Shown here: piece after piece, positions 27,963 through 36,877 of the stretch
Layout of the letters: each line of letters begins with the position of its first letter
How positions within the stretch are numbered: the stretch's first letter is position 1
NCBI RefSeq assembly: GCF_010500955.1
Contig: NZ_QVMJ01000011.1
Coordinates: forward strand, 62,001-126,000
Length of the DNA: 64,000 bases
Reading direction: 5' to 3'
Source: Bacteroides sp. 519
GTDB lineage: Bacteria; Bacteroidota; Bacteroidia; Bacteroidales; Bacteroidaceae
Position numbers and translations under genes: made by a program
Notes under the pieces: model-generated
Seen by the model: only the letters and a program-made list of their open reading frames with translations
Databases searched by the model: none
What the model was told of the DNA's origin: nothing

Positions 27963-28829
27963 TTACTCCTTACTTCTTAATTCTAAAAGATAATTATAAA
28001 CCTCTTCCATTAGCCATTTAGGGGTAGATGTTGCTCCACAAATCCCAATAGAATGGGCATTAGCCAATAAAGAATCATTTATTTCGTTTTTATTATCTAT
28101 AAGGTGTGAGTTGGGGTTTACCTTAAGACATTCTTTAAAAAGCATTTTCCCGTTCGAGCTCTTTTTACCGCTAACAAAGAAAATTAAATCGTGCGATGAT
28201 GCAAACTTGTGCAAGTTTGGTATACGGTTGGCAACCTGCCGGCAGATGGTATCGTAATACTCAAAAGTAGCATTGGGAGATATTCTTTCCATGCTACACA
28301 GCACAATCTCCTTAAACTCATCGAGCGATTTGGTTGTTTGCGAATATAAACGGATGCTTTTGTTGAAGTCGAGCTTGTCAACGTCTTCAATACTTTCAAT
28401 AATGATAGCTTTAGATTCCGTTTGTCCTACCAGTCCAAGTACTTCGGCATGGCCTTTCTTACCATAAATAACAATCTGTTTTTCGGTAGACTCTTGCTTG
28501 TCATATTCCTGTTTAATCTTCTTTTGTAATTGCAAAACAACAGGGCAGGTAGCATCAATTATTTCAATATTGTTTTGTTGAGCAATGGCATACGTTTCTG
28601 GTGGTTCGCCATGCGCCCGAAGCAAAACTTTTGCATGATGCAAATTTTTGAATTCGTCATGGTTAATCGTGATAAGCCCCATTGCTTTGAGCCTTTCAAC
28701 CTCCTTGCTGTTGTGCACAATATCGCCCAGACAATATAGCTTATTGCCTTTTGCCAATTCTTCCTCTGCTTTTTTAATAGCATTTACTACCCCAAAGCAG
28801 AATCCGGATCCTTCGTCAATTTCGATCAT
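27963..28829 (-). CDS. ispH: 4-hydroxy-3-methylbut-2-enyl diphosphate reductase
   Basis: IspH makes IPP and DMAPP in the last step of the MEP isoprenoid pathway, using a [4Fe-4S] cluster. All three cluster cysteines are present: Cys11 (GFCFGVVNA), Cys95 (DATCPVV) and Cys196 (DTICRQVANR). 288 residues is normal. The next gene upstream on the same strand is cmk, separated by an inverted repeat. The two are often neighbours in Bacteroidales. Confidence 0.95.
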   Translation of the reverse strand: MIEIDEGSGFCFGVVNAIKKAEEELAKGNKLYCLGDIVHNSKEVERLKAMGLITINHDEFKNLHHAKVLLRAHGEPPETYAIAQQNNIEIIDATCPVVLQLQKKIKQEYDKQESTEKQIVIYGKKGHAEVLGLVGQTESKAIIIESIEDVDKLDFNKSIRLYSQTTKSLDEFKEIVLCSMERISPNATFEYYDTICRQVANRIPNLHKFASSHDLIFFVSGKKSSNGKMLFKECLKVNPNSHLIDNKNEINDSLLANAHSIGICGATSTPKWLMEEVYNYLLELRSKE

Positions 28830-28830
28830 T

Positions 28831-28919
28831 TGAGTGAGTTATGAGTAGTGAGTAGTGAGTAGTGAGTTTTGAGTTACGATGCCGCATGGTTACTCAAAAC
28901 TCATAACTCAAAACTCATT
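28831..28919. repeat. inverted repeat with apex ATGCCGCAT and gagtagt words
   Basis: The left arm repeats gagtagt and gagttttgagt; the right arm actcaaaactcataactc. The loop is tacgatgccgcatgg. It separates cmk from ispH and reaches the last codons of cmk. Confidence 0.9.
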
Positions 28920-29587
28920 ACTTTTTCAAGCAACCATTGTTTTTGTTCTTCAAGACTCATTGTACCATTATCTAACAAAATGGCATCATCGGCTTGCCGA
29001 AGCGGGGCTACATCCCGGTTCTGATCTATATAATCCCGTTCCTTCACATTTTTAAGAATCTCTTCATAATCAACCTCTTCGCCTTTAGCTTTGAGCTCTT
29101 CGTATCTTCTTTGTGCGCGGGTTTCGGGCGATGCAGTAACAAAAATCTTTAATTCCGCATCCGGAAAAACAACAGTACCAATATCGCGCCCATCCATTAC
29201 AATGCCTTTTTCTTTTCCCATTGCCTGCTGCTGAGCCACCATTGCCTGGCGCACAAAAGGAATGGCACTAACAAAACTTACTTTAGAAGAAACCTCCATT
29301 CTGCGGATTTCATTTTCAACATTCTCTCCATTTAAATAAGTAACAGGCCGCATTGTTGATGGATCTAACTTGAAGTTAATCTGAATGTCGGCAATTCTTT
29401 TTTTCAGTTCTTCCTCATTGATCTTATTCCCTTCAATAAGTTTGTTTTGCAAACAATACAATGTTACAGCACGATACATTGCACCACTATCAATATAGAT
29501 ATAACCGATTTCTTTTGCAAGGTCTTTTGCCATTGTGCTTTTACCACTAGACGAAAATCCATCTATTGCAATCGTTATTTTTTTCAT
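28901..29587 (-). CDS. cmk: cytidylate kinase
   Basis: Cmk phosphorylates CMP and dCMP. The P-loop [13 protein letters not shown] is at residues 9-21 and the NMP-binding region contains [14 protein letters not shown]. The [19 protein letters not shown] motif is family-specific. 228 residues is normal. The last codons overlap the right arm of an inverted repeat, so the C-terminus ([14 protein letters not shown]) may have been extended or rewritten by the repeat. Confidence 0.95.
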   Translation of the reverse strand: MKKITIAIDGFSSSGKSTMAKDLAKEIGYIYIDSGAMYRAVTLYCLQNKLIEGNKINEEELKKRIADIQINFKLDPSTMRPVTYLNGENVENEIRRMEVSSKVSFVSAIPFVRQAMVAQQQAMGKEKGIVMDGRDIGTVVFPDAELKIFVTASPETRAQRRYEELKAKGEEVDYEEILKNVKERDYIDQNRDVAPLRQADDAILLDNGTMSLEEQKQWLLEKVMSFEL

Positions 29588-29779
29588 TTCCGGATTGTTT
29601 TTACATGTAATTGAGAGACAAACTTAAATAAAAATAGTGATTTATGAATTAAAAAAAGTGTTTTCGTTGCAGAGTTGCTGCATAAAAGTGAATAAATACT
29701 TCTTGAACTTTAATCTGTGCAATGCAAAAAAGTGCCAATTCATCGAGAGAAAAGAGAAATCCTGTTGCAACGCTTGTTA

Positions 29780-29890
29780 TAGCAACCCTATAACAAAAGA
29801 AAAGAAGAGAAAAGAAGAGAAAAGAAAACATCAGAAGAAAAAGAAGAAAAAGAAGAAAAAGAAACTGCTGCTGTTGATGATGATGTAAAG
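29780..29890. repeat. purine-rich tract, partly shared with 165-295
   Basis: On the plus strand aaaagaagagaaaag and agaagaaaaag words lead into aaactgctgctgttgatg. It is the reverse-complement relative of 165-295. The gap between cmk and tonB (828 bases) holds this tract, the tandem words, a small hairpin, a long inverted repeat and array B, but no gene. Confidence 0.5.
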
Positions 29891-29970
29891 GCGCGAAAGT
29901 GTGAAGGCACGAAAGCGCGAAGGGATGAAAGGGCAAAAGCGCGAAGGCGTGAAAGCGCGAAGGGATGAAC
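29888..29970. repeat. tandem gcgaaag words
   Basis: About eight copies of an 8-10-base word (gcgaaagtgtgaag, gcgcgaaggg). The phrase aaagcgcgaagggatgaa occurs twice, and no complementary arm is present. Confidence 0.7.
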
Positions 29971-29986
29971 CGGATGAACCCTGTAG

Positions 29987-30007
29987 GGATACCCCTTGTG
30001 GGTATCC
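29987..30007. repeat. small perfect hairpin
   Basis: ggataccc/gggtatcc with a 5-base loop and no T run. Confidence 0.6.
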
Positions 30008-30053
30008 TGATTGTTAATTGGTTGTTAATTGTTGATACAAGGGAACCATTATC

Positions 30054-30171
30054 AGTAGTTAGTAGCTAGTAGTTAGTAGCTAGTACGATGCCGCATGGAT
30101 TCTTACTACTTACTACTAGCTACTTACTACTAGCTACTTACTACTTACTACTTACTACTAACTACTAACTA
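30054..30171. repeat. inverted repeat with apex ATGCCGCAT and tagtagt words
   Basis: The left arm repeats agtagttagtagctagt. The loop is tacgatgccgcatgg. The right arm is longer (about 80 bases of ttactac and taactac words). It runs straight into array B. Confidence 0.9.
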
Positions 30172-30272
30172 CTATATAGCCTGAAGGAGCGAAGCTATAT
30201 AGCATTGACCCTTCGATCTATATAGCACGGACCCCTTGATCTATATAGCATTGCCCCCTTGAGCTATATAGC
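30171..30272. repeat. array B: five gctatatagc palindromes at 23-bp pitch
   Basis: Units begin at 30171, 30194, 30217, 30240 and 30263, exactly 23 apart. The consensus is gctatatagc or tctatatagc; the 13-base spacers are unrelated. Unit and pitch are the same as array A, and array B likewise sits after an apex-type hairpin and before a rightward gene. Confidence 0.92.
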
Positions 30273-30364
30273 CTCCGAATGCGCGTAAATGTTTAAAAAA
30301 GCAAAATACGATTCTATTTCTTCAAAAAAAAACAGGAAATAATGCAAGATATTGCAAAAAGTAT

Positions 30365-30372
30365 TATATTTG
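30365..30372 (+). promoter_or_regulatory. -7 box of tonB
   Basis: TATATTTG matches TAnnTTTG, 43 bases before the tonB start. Confidence 0.5.
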
Positions 30373-30415
30373 CCCTCGAGTGAGAAACACTTAAATTTAT
30401 TAATTAAATTACATT

Positions 30416-31102
30416 ATGGAAGTAAAAAAATCACCTAAAGCAGATCTGGAAGGCAAAAAGTCTACATGGATGCTGCTAGGCTATGTTATCGTGCTTTCAA
30501 TTATGTTTGTGGCGTTCGAGTGGACTGAACGTGATAAAGTAATTGATACAAGCCAGGCATTAGTCGACGTTACGTTTGAAGAAGAGATTATCCCAATTAC
30601 CCAAATAGAAGAGGTAAAACCGCCCCCCCCACCCGAAGTTCCGGCAGCACCCGAACTTCTAGAAGTGGTAGAAGATGATGTTGAAGTAGCCGATACAGAA
30701 ATTGCTTCTTCGGAAGACACAGGACAGAAAGTAGAAATTAAATACGTACCTGTTGTTGTTGAACAAGAAGAAGAAGTAGTAGAAGAAACTATCTTTGAGA
30801 TTGTAGAAAAAATGCCCGAATTCCCAGGTGGACAGGCTGCTTTGATGCAATATCTTAATAAAAACATCAAATACCCTACTATTGCTCAGGAAAACGGAAC
30901 ACAAGGACGTGTTATTATTCAGTTTGTTGTGAATAGAGACGGTTCGGTAGTTGACCCGGTAGTTGTACGTAGTGTAGACCCATATTTGGATAAAGAAGCG
31001 CTTCGCGTAATATCTGCCATGCCAAAATGGAACCCCGGACAACAAAGAGGAAAATCGGTACGTGTAAAATATACAGTGCCAGTACAATTTAGATTACAAT
31101 AA
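30416..31102 (+). CDS. tonB: TonB energy transducer
   Basis: A 228-residue inner-membrane protein that transmits proton-motive force from ExbB/ExbD to outer-membrane receptors. One membrane helix (about residues 19-36) is followed by an acidic, proline-bearing spacer with PPPPPEVP. The C-terminal TonB domain (about 135-228) has FPGGQAALMQYLNKNIKYP, GRVIIQFVVNRDGSV and AMPKWNPGQQRGKSVRVKY. The spacer is short and Glu-rich, unlike the Pro-Lys spacers of proteobacteria. exbB and exbD genes lie 3 kb downstream. Confidence 0.93.
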   Translation: MEVKKSPKADLEGKKSTWMLLGYVIVLSIMFVAFEWTERDKVIDTSQALVDVTFEEEIIPITQIEEVKPPPPPEVPAAPELLEVVEDDVEVADTEIASSEDTGQKVEIKYVPVVVEQEEEVVEETIFEIVEKMPEFPGGQAALMQYLNKNIKYPTIAQENGTQGRVIIQFVVNRDGSVVDPVVVRSVDPYLDKEALRVISAMPKWNPGQQRGKSVRVKYTVPVQFRLQ

Positions 31103-31124
31103 TTTAAGTTATAACAACGAAAAG

Positions 31125-31153
31125 AAAGGTTGCCAAAAGGCAGCCTTTTTTTT
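31125..31153 (+). terminator. terminator after tonB
   Basis: Stem aaaggttgcc/ggcagccttt with a 4-base loop and a T run. Confidence 0.85.
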
Positions 31154-31171
31154 CTTTAATCCATTAAGAAA

Positions 31172-32143
31172 ATGTTTACTGCCAATCAAATGCAAAATGA
31201 GATTAACAAGTATGTTGCCGAATTACCAGTTTTACGACACCCCGAAGAACTTTACAAACCGATAGAGTACATACTGTCTCTTGGAGGAAAAAGAATTCGG
31301 CCATTGTTGATGCTGATGGCCTATAATCTGTATAAAGATGATGTGCAAACAGTTTTAGCACCAGCTGCCGGTATCGAAATATTTCACAACTATACATTGT
31401 TGCACGATGATTTGATGGATAAGGCCGATATGCGAAGAGGAAAAAAAACAGTGCACAAACTCTGGGACGATAATACCGCTATCTTATCAGGCGACGCAAT
31501 GTTTGTTTTAGCATATCAATACATGGCAAAATCGGTTAAACACCAAAGCAAAATGTGGGATATATTCAACTCTACCGCATTAGAGATTTGCGAAGGACAG
31601 CAGTTTGATATCAATTTTGAAAAACGCAACGATGTAGCCGAAGAAGAATACCTGGAAATGATTCGGCTTAAAACAGCAGTACTGCTGGCAGCAAGCATGA
31701 AGATGGGTGCAATACAAGCCGACGCCTCCGAAAAAGATGCAGAACTACTGTACGATTTTGGCATAAATATAGGCCTGGCATTTCAATTAAAAGATGATTA
31801 TTTGGATATTTACGGAGATCCTGCTATCTTTGGAAAAAATATAGGAGGTGATATCCTGGCAAATAAAAAAACTTATTTGCTGATTAAAGCATTCCAGCTT
31901 GCAAACGAAAAGCAAAAACAGGAACTAAATCAATGGATATATCAACCAACCACAAACCCGGAAGCAAAAATTTCGGCTGTTATTAGTATTTATAATCAAC
32001 TCGATGTAAAAACTGTTTGCGAAAACAGTATTCTGGGTTATTATAATGTTGCCATGGATATATTTGAGAGAGTATCTGTGGATGATGACAGAAAACAAGA
32101 AATGAAAAACTTGATAAACGATTTAATGTACAGAGAGAAATAG
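31172..32143 (+). CDS. polyprenyl diphosphate synthase
   Basis: A trans-prenyltransferase (IspB class) that extends isoprenoid diphosphates, probably for the menaquinone side chain. 323 residues. The first Asp-rich motif DDLMD is at residues 79-83 and the second, DDYLD, at 208-212; GGKRIRP near 39 binds IPP. Chain length cannot be read with confidence. Stop and next start are one base apart (32143/32145), so it is co-transcribed with the next two genes. Confidence 0.93.
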   Translation: MFTANQMQNEINKYVAELPVLRHPEELYKPIEYILSLGGKRIRPLLMLMAYNLYKDDVQTVLAPAAGIEIFHNYTLLHDDLMDKADMRRGKKTVHKLWDDNTAILSGDAMFVLAYQYMAKSVKHQSKMWDIFNSTALEICEGQQFDINFEKRNDVAEEEYLEMIRLKTAVLLAASMKMGAIQADASEKDAELLYDFGINIGLAFQLKDDYLDIYGDPAIFGKNIGGDILANKKTYLLIKAFQLANEKQKQELNQWIYQPTTNPEAKISAVISIYNQLDVKTVCENSILGYYNVAMDIFERVSVDDDRKQEMKNLINDLMYREK

Positions 32144-32144
32144 A

Positions 32145-32867
32145 ATGCCATACAGACGATTACCTAACACCGATCAAGCGCGAATCAGGGCTTTGACACA
32201 GGCTGTTGAAAAAGGTGCAGATTATGATATCCATAATTTAGTAATATCTTTAGCAAGCCTTTCAGATGCCAGAAACTTCTTACGCAAATTTGTACTGGCC
32301 CAAAGTTATTATAAACAATGTTTTGATAATCAAGCTCAATCAAGCAAACAGCATCAGCCTAACGTTAAAATGGCACGGCTTTATGTGTCTCATTTTATTC
32401 AAGTGTTAAACATGGCTGTGCAACGATCGGAAATCAAAGTATCGTATAAAGAATGGTATGGACTACCTCTGGATAATTATAATGTGCCCGATTTAATGAC
32501 CGAATCGGCCATTGCCGAATGGGGAGAAAAGATAATTGCAGGCGAACAAAAACGAATTTCGCATGGCGGTACACCCATTTATAACCCAGCCATTGCCAAA
32601 GTAAAAGTTCACTATGATATATTTATGGAAGGCTATCATCGACAAAAAAATCTTCAATCCATAACAAGCAGAAGTCTTGAACGCCTGGCCGAAATGCGCC
32701 CGGTTGCCGATGAGTTAATACTGGGTTTATGGAATCAGATTGAAAAGAAATTTGAAGATATAGAGCCTAACGAAGTAAGATTAGACAAATGCCGGGAATA
32801 TGGAGTGATTTATTATTATCGGGCAAACGAAAAGCGAAAAATGAATTTATCAAATGGATTATATTGA
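32145..32867 (+). CDS. conserved hypothetical protein
   Basis: A 240-residue soluble, mostly helical and basic protein with no signal peptide or motif that I recognise. It starts MPYRRLPNTDQARIRALTQA. It is tightly packed between a polyprenyl synthase gene and tatD, overlapping the latter by 14 bases, which suggests a real, conserved cytoplasmic protein. No function is proposed. Confidence 0.65.
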   Translation: MPYRRLPNTDQARIRALTQAVEKGADYDIHNLVISLASLSDARNFLRKFVLAQSYYKQCFDNQAQSSKQHQPNVKMARLYVSHFIQVLNMAVQRSEIKVSYKEWYGLPLDNYNVPDLMTESAIAEWGEKIIAGEQKRISHGGTPIYNPAIAKVKVHYDIFMEGYHRQKNLQSITSRSLERLAEMRPVADELILGLWNQIEKKFEDIEPNEVRLDKCREYGVIYYYRANEKRKMNLSNGLY

Positions 32868-33645
32868 CTCCCATTCACACCTTTATTTAGAAGAATTTAC
32901 GGAAGACTTGCCAATAGTAATCAGAAATGCCCAACAAGCGGGCATTTCACATATCCTGATGCCTAATATTGACAGTACAACCATTGCCGATATGCTAAAG
33001 GTTACAGATGCATATAAAGAATATTGCTATCCGATGATGGGACTACACCCCACCTCTGTAAACAATACCTATAAACAAGAACTTGCAATAGTAGAGCAGC
33101 ATTTAAAAGAATCGAACCAATTTATAGCAGTAGGCGAAGTAGGGCTCGATTTGTATTGGGACAAAACCTACATAAAGGAACAAGTAGAAGCATTCGACTA
33201 TCAAATCCGGTTGGCATTAAACTATAACCTACCGTTGGTAATCCATAGCCGGGAGGCTTTCGATTTGTTATATACTACCATGCTTCCCTATAAAGAAACC
33301 TCACTAAAAGGAGTTTTTCACAGCTTTACAGGTACCAGCCACGAAGCCTTAAAACTAATGGAATTTACCAACTTTATGTTAGGAATAAATGGGGTTGTAA
33401 CATTCAAGAATTCAACACTTTCAACCGTATTACAAACAGTACCTTTGGATAGAATTATACTCGAAACCGATGCGCCATACTTAACCCCGGTGCCCTACAG
33501 AGGTAAAAGAAATGAAAGCGCTTATCTTAAATACACCCTGTTAAAATTGGCCGGTGTTTATCTTAAAACACCCGATGAAATAGCAAACATTACTTCAAAG
33601 AACACACTAAAGGTGTTTGAGAGGCTTGCGATAAATAGCAATTAG
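32854..33645 (+). CDS. TatD-family metal-dependent hydrolase
   Basis: A 263-residue TIM-barrel hydrolase. TatD members are DNA 3'-exonucleases or deoxyribonucleases; substrates of many remain untested. Metal ligands are visible: HSH in IDSHSHLYLEE (residues 4-14), the Glu in AVGEVGLDLYW, His in LPLVIHSREAF, His in GVFHSFTG, and Asp in LETDAPYLTP. All are intact. It overlaps the previous gene by 14 bases. Confidence 0.9.
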   Translation: MDYIDSHSHLYLEEFTEDLPIVIRNAQQAGISHILMPNIDSTTIADMLKVTDAYKEYCYPMMGLHPTSVNNTYKQELAIVEQHLKESNQFIAVGEVGLDLYWDKTYIKEQVEAFDYQIRLALNYNLPLVIHSREAFDLLYTTMLPYKETSLKGVFHSFTGTSHEALKLMEFTNFMLGINGVVTFKNSTLSTVLQTVPLDRIILETDAPYLTPVPYRGKRNESAYLKYTLLKLAGVYLKTPDEIANITSKNTLKVFERLAINSN

Positions 33646-33797
33646 GTTTTAAAGTTTATTAATTTTGCCCATTTATTGATTATAAAAAAGAGATAATGCT
33701 ACGGAACAAGAAAAAAAAGGATACATTTGTACCCGAAATCGCTTGCGGTTCGCATTTTTTTTGTAATTTGCGCCCGATTTAAAGCAAAACATCTATT

Positions 33798-33885
33798 GGA
33801 GAGATGCTCGAGTGGTTGAAGAGGCACGCCTGGAAAGCGTGTATACGCCAAAAGTGTATCGCGGGTTCGAATCCCGCTCTCTCCG
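33798..33885 (+). tRNA. tRNA-Ser (GGA)
   Basis: An 88-base class II tRNA. Acceptor GGAGAGA pairs with TCTCTCC and the discriminator is G. The anticodon stem cacgc/gcgtg encloses ctGGAaa, so the anticodon is GGA. A long variable arm (tatacgcc...ggtgta-like) and the T loop gggttcgaatcccg follow. CCA is not encoded. A possible promoter lies upstream (TTG near 33743, TAATTTGC at 33764). Confidence 0.97.
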
Positions 33886-33952
33886 CGAAAAAGATAACTA
33901 AAATAATAAGTATAATCAATTAATTAATTAATCTTAAAAAATTAGACACACA

Positions 33953-34708
33953 ATGAAAAAGTTATTTGCAATTGTTGCTTTAATGGGAGTCCTTATTTTT
34001 GGCTCGGCTGAATTAGCTCAAGCTCAAGAAGCTGCTGCAGCTCAAACAGAACAAGCTGCCGGCGAAGGTGGTATTCACAAAGAGCTTAAAGTAAAATTCA
34101 TCGAAGGTACTGCTTCTTTCATGAGTTTGGTAGCTATCGCTTTGGTTATTGGACTTGCATTCTGTATCGAGAGAATTATCTATTTGAGTTTGGCTGAAAT
34201 CAATGTGAAGAAATTCATTACTAACATTGAAGCTTGTCTTGAAAAAGGTGACGTTGAAGCAGCAAAAGAGTTGGCTCGTAACACACGAGGCCCAGTAGCA
34301 TCAATCTACTACCAAGGTTTATTGAGATTAGACCAAGGTGTTGATGTTGTTGAAAAATCAGTTGTTTCTTACGGTGGTGTACAAGCCGGATACCTTGAAA
34401 AAGGATGTTCATGGATTACACTGTTTATCGCAATGGCTCCTTCATTAGGATTCTTGGGAACTGTAATCGGTATGGTTATGGCGTTCGATAACATTCAAGC
34501 AGTAGGTGATATCTCTCCAACAGTTGTAGCTGGTGGTATGAAAGTGGCTTTGATCACAACTATCTTCGGTTTGATCGCTGCACTTATCCTTCAGTTGTTC
34601 TACAACTACATCCTTTCTAAAATCGAATCTTTGACTAGCGAAATGGAAGACTCTTCTGTTACTTTGCTTGACATGGTGATTAAATACGATCTGAAATTTA
34701 AAAAATAA
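33953..34708 (+). CDS. exbB: ExbB/TolQ/MotA-family proton channel protein
   Basis: The channel-forming partner that powers TonB. 251 residues with three membrane helices (about 55-75, 160-185, 198-220). A cleavable-looking signal peptide (cut after AQAQ) and a short Ala/Gln segment precede them, a Bacteroidota feature. FLGTVIGMVMAF and GGMKVALITTIFGLIAA are the family motifs. It leads the cluster exbB-membrane protein-exbD-exbD. Confidence 0.9.
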   Translation: MKKLFAIVALMGVLIFGSAELAQAQEAAAAQTEQAAGEGGIHKELKVKFIEGTASFMSLVAIALVIGLAFCIERIIYLSLAEINVKKFITNIEACLEKGDVEAAKELARNTRGPVASIYYQGLLRLDQGVDVVEKSVVSYGGVQAGYLEKGCSWITLFIAMAPSLGFLGTVIGMVMAFDNIQAVGDISPTVVAGGMKVALITTIFGLIAALILQLFYNYILSKIESLTSEMEDSSVTLLDMVIKYDLKFKK

Positions 34709-34716
34709 GATAAACA

Positions 34717-35187
34717 ATGAGTAAGTTAACATATAAAGTATCGTATTACGTATTATATGCTATTTTTGCTGTAATTGTAGTAGTACTTTGCTTATTCTAT
34801 TTTGGTGGCGAAATGGCCACAGCTATAGTACCAGGCATGTCTAACCCTGCATATACAGATTCATTGTTGTATCTGATATATGGCTTGTTTGGAATAACAG
34901 TTCTAGCTGCTATTATTGCAGCAGTGTTCCAGTTTGGTGCTGCTTTGAAAGACAATCCGGTTGCTGCTTTGAAATCTTTAGGAGGCGTACTCCTGTTTGC
35001 ACTAGTGCTGATTATTGCATGGGCAATGGGTAGTGATGAAACATTAACTATTACCGGATATACAGGTTCTGAAAATGTACCTTTCTGGTTGAAATTAAGT
35101 GATATGTTCTTATACTCTATGTATTTCCTTATTGGAGCAGCCATTGTTGCAATGATATTTAGTAGTATAAAGAAAATCTTATCGTAA
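34717..35187 (+). CDS. four-helix membrane protein in the exbBD cluster
   Basis: A 156-residue protein with about four membrane helices (10-30, 47-70, 82-105, 128-152) and no family name that I recognise. It starts 8 bases after exbB and ends 40 bases before the first exbD, so it is almost certainly co-expressed. It may be an accessory of the motor; this is inferred from position only. Confidence 0.75.
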   Translation: MSKLTYKVSYYVLYAIFAVIVVVLCLFYFGGEMATAIVPGMSNPAYTDSLLYLIYGLFGITVLAAIIAAVFQFGAALKDNPVAALKSLGGVLLFALVLIIAWAMGSDETLTITGYTGSENVPFWLKLSDMFLYSMYFLIGAAIVAMIFSSIKKILS

Positions 35188-35227
35188 AACATTGAGTAAT
35201 ACTCAATTTAATTAAAATTGAATTAAG

Positions 35228-35815
35228 ATGGGAAATAGAAAAGTACCTGAAATAAACTCAAGTTCTACGGCAGATATCGCTTTTATCATTCTGATATTCT
35301 TCCTGGTAACCACATCGATGGATACCGACCGTGGTTTGGCAAGACGTTTGCCCGAACCACCACAACAGGACGATAATAAACCTGTAATGGATATAAAGAA
35401 ACGAAATTTGTTGGTTGTGTTTTTAAACAAAGACGACCAGTTAATGGTAGGTGACGATTATATTCAGGTATCTGATTTGAGAAAGCGTGTGAAAGAGTTT
35501 GTTTCAAACCCTTATAACGATGATAAATTACCCGAAAAGAAAGCAAAGGATATTCCATACTTTGGTTCTATGGAGGTAACCGATCAGCACGTTATTTCGT
35601 TAATGAACGACCGTGGAACTTCATATCAGGCATATATCAGTGTGCAAAATGAATTGGTTGCCGCATATAATGAATTACGTAACGAAGTAGCTCAGAAAAA
35701 ATGGGGACAGGATTACGTTGCTTTAAATGAAGAACAACAAAAAGCAATTCGTGATATCTATCCACAGAGAATTTCTGAAGCTGAACCTAAAAACTACGGG
35801 GAGAAGAAAAAATAA
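35228..35815 (+). CDS. exbD: ExbD-family protein 1
   Basis: A 195-residue biopolymer transport protein. The single helix begins TADIAFIILIFFLVTTSM with the conserved proton-carrying Asp at about residue 16. The periplasmic part is longer than in E. coli ExbD (141 residues) and includes KRNLLVVFLNKDDQLMVGDD. Its stop overlaps the start of the second exbD by one base. Confidence 0.9.
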   Translation: MGNRKVPEINSSSTADIAFIILIFFLVTTSMDTDRGLARRLPEPPQQDDNKPVMDIKKRNLLVVFLNKDDQLMVGDDYIQVSDLRKRVKEFVSNPYNDDKLPEKKAKDIPYFGSMEVTDQHVISLMNDRGTSYQAYISVQNELVAAYNELRNEVAQKKWGQDYVALNEEQQKAIRDIYPQRISEAEPKNYGEKKK

Positions 35816-36279
35816 TGGCAAAATTTAGTAAAACGGGCAAACGTGAAATGCCCCAATTGAATACGTCTTCTTTACCTGACCTTATTTTTACCTTGCTGTT
35901 CTTCTTTATGATTGTAACAACAATGCGCGAAGTAACACTTAAGGTAGAGTTTAGGATTCCGGTTGCTTCAGAACTTGAAAAGCTTGAAAAGAAGTCTTTA
36001 GTAACATTCATTTATGTTGGAAAACCAATGACTGAGTTCCGTAAAGCAATGGGAACAGAAAGCCGTATCCAGCTGAATGATGCTTTTGCTGAAGTTTCTG
36101 AGATTCAAGATTACATCTTTCAGGAAAGAGCAAGCATGACCGAAGAAGATGCACAACAAATGACAGTGTCATTGAAAGTTGACCAAGATACGAAGATGGG
36201 TATCGTAACCGATATCAAACAAGCACTTCGTCAATCGTATGCATTAAAGATAAACTATTCTGCGAATCTTCGTCAGTAA
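35815..36279 (+). CDS. ExbD-family protein 2
   Basis: A 154-residue ExbD paralogue. The helix LPDLIFTLLFFFMIVTTM keeps the Asp in the equivalent position. Two different ExbD proteins with one ExbB suggest a hetero-ExbD motor, common in Bacteroidota. It is translationally coupled to exbD 1 and followed by a terminator. Confidence 0.9.
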   Translation: MAKFSKTGKREMPQLNTSSLPDLIFTLLFFFMIVTTMREVTLKVEFRIPVASELEKLEKKSLVTFIYVGKPMTEFRKAMGTESRIQLNDAFAEVSEIQDYIFQERASMTEEDAQQMTVSLKVDQDTKMGIVTDIKQALRQSYALKINYSANLRQ

Positions 36280-36298
36280 AAGTGAATCTAATATAAAT

Positions 36299-36330
36299 AA
36301 AGGGCATTCCGTAATGGGATGCCCTTTGTT
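36299..36330 (+). terminator. terminator of the exb cluster
   Basis: A 12-bp stem aaagggcattcc/gggatgcccttt with one G-U pair and a short T-rich tail. Confidence 0.85.
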
Positions 36331-36347
36331 TGTATTGTCTGTTGTAC

Positions 36348-36875
36348 TCATTCGTAATTGTAGATAACCTTGTGGATTTTACTTTTTACGGCCTCAAAGT
36401 CTTTATCGCTATTCAAGCCGTTCTTTACCATTATAAGCATTGGTAAATTGGTAAAACCAATTTTGTAAGGCGGCTGAAAGTACTCGTTAGACCAAAGTTC
36501 AAAGCCTTGCCTTTTATAGAAATTAATGCGGCGTTGAGCCATTTCGGTTGTAGGAAGCTCAACCTCGAGTACCATTGGGCGGTCGAGGATTCCGGATAAA
36601 TAGTTCAGCAGTTTTTGTCCGTAACCTCCATTACGTTGATTAGGATCAATAGCAAAGTGCTCTATGTAGTAAAACGAATCCAGGTCCCAATAAGTGATAA
36701 AGCCTACAGGTTTTCCCTCATTCAATATAATGTTATTGAAAAATATAGGTTTATGATCGGTATATTCTTTTAAATCACTGAGTTCACGATATTCCTCTTC
36801 TGGGAATGAATTGATTAATAAATTCTCCATGTAATCGTACAACTCAGTATCGGTTTTAATACGTTGAATCTCCAT
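36348..36875 (-). CDS. GNAT-family N-acetyltransferase
   Basis: A 175-residue acetyl-CoA-dependent transferase. The GNAT motif A is seen as EHFAIDPNQRNGGYGQKLLNYL (pyrophosphate loop Q/R-x-x-G-x-G), then FYKRQGFELW. The substrate cannot be told. It starts 2 bases after the stop of the M64 peptidase gene upstream on the same strand, so the two are co-transcribed. Confidence 0.88.
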   Translation of the reverse strand: MEIQRIKTDTELYDYMENLLINSFPEEEYRELSDLKEYTDHKPIFFNNIILNEGKPVGFITYWDLDSFYYIEHFAIDPNQRNGGYGQKLLNYLSGILDRPMVLEVELPTTEMAQRRINFYKRQGFELWSNEYFQPPYKIGFTNLPMLIMVKNGLNSDKDFEAVKSKIHKVIYNYE

Positions 36876-36877
36876 CT

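Noticed and set aside
29637..29936. Lys-rich and Leu/Phe-rich frames on both strands
   Set aside because: They are translations of the purine tract; no start signal or conserved composition is seen.
33694..33780. Short frame of 28 codons before the tRNA
   Set aside because: It begins MLRNKKKKD and has a TAATTTTG box upstream, but it overlaps the likely tRNA promoter and shows no other sign of being a gene.
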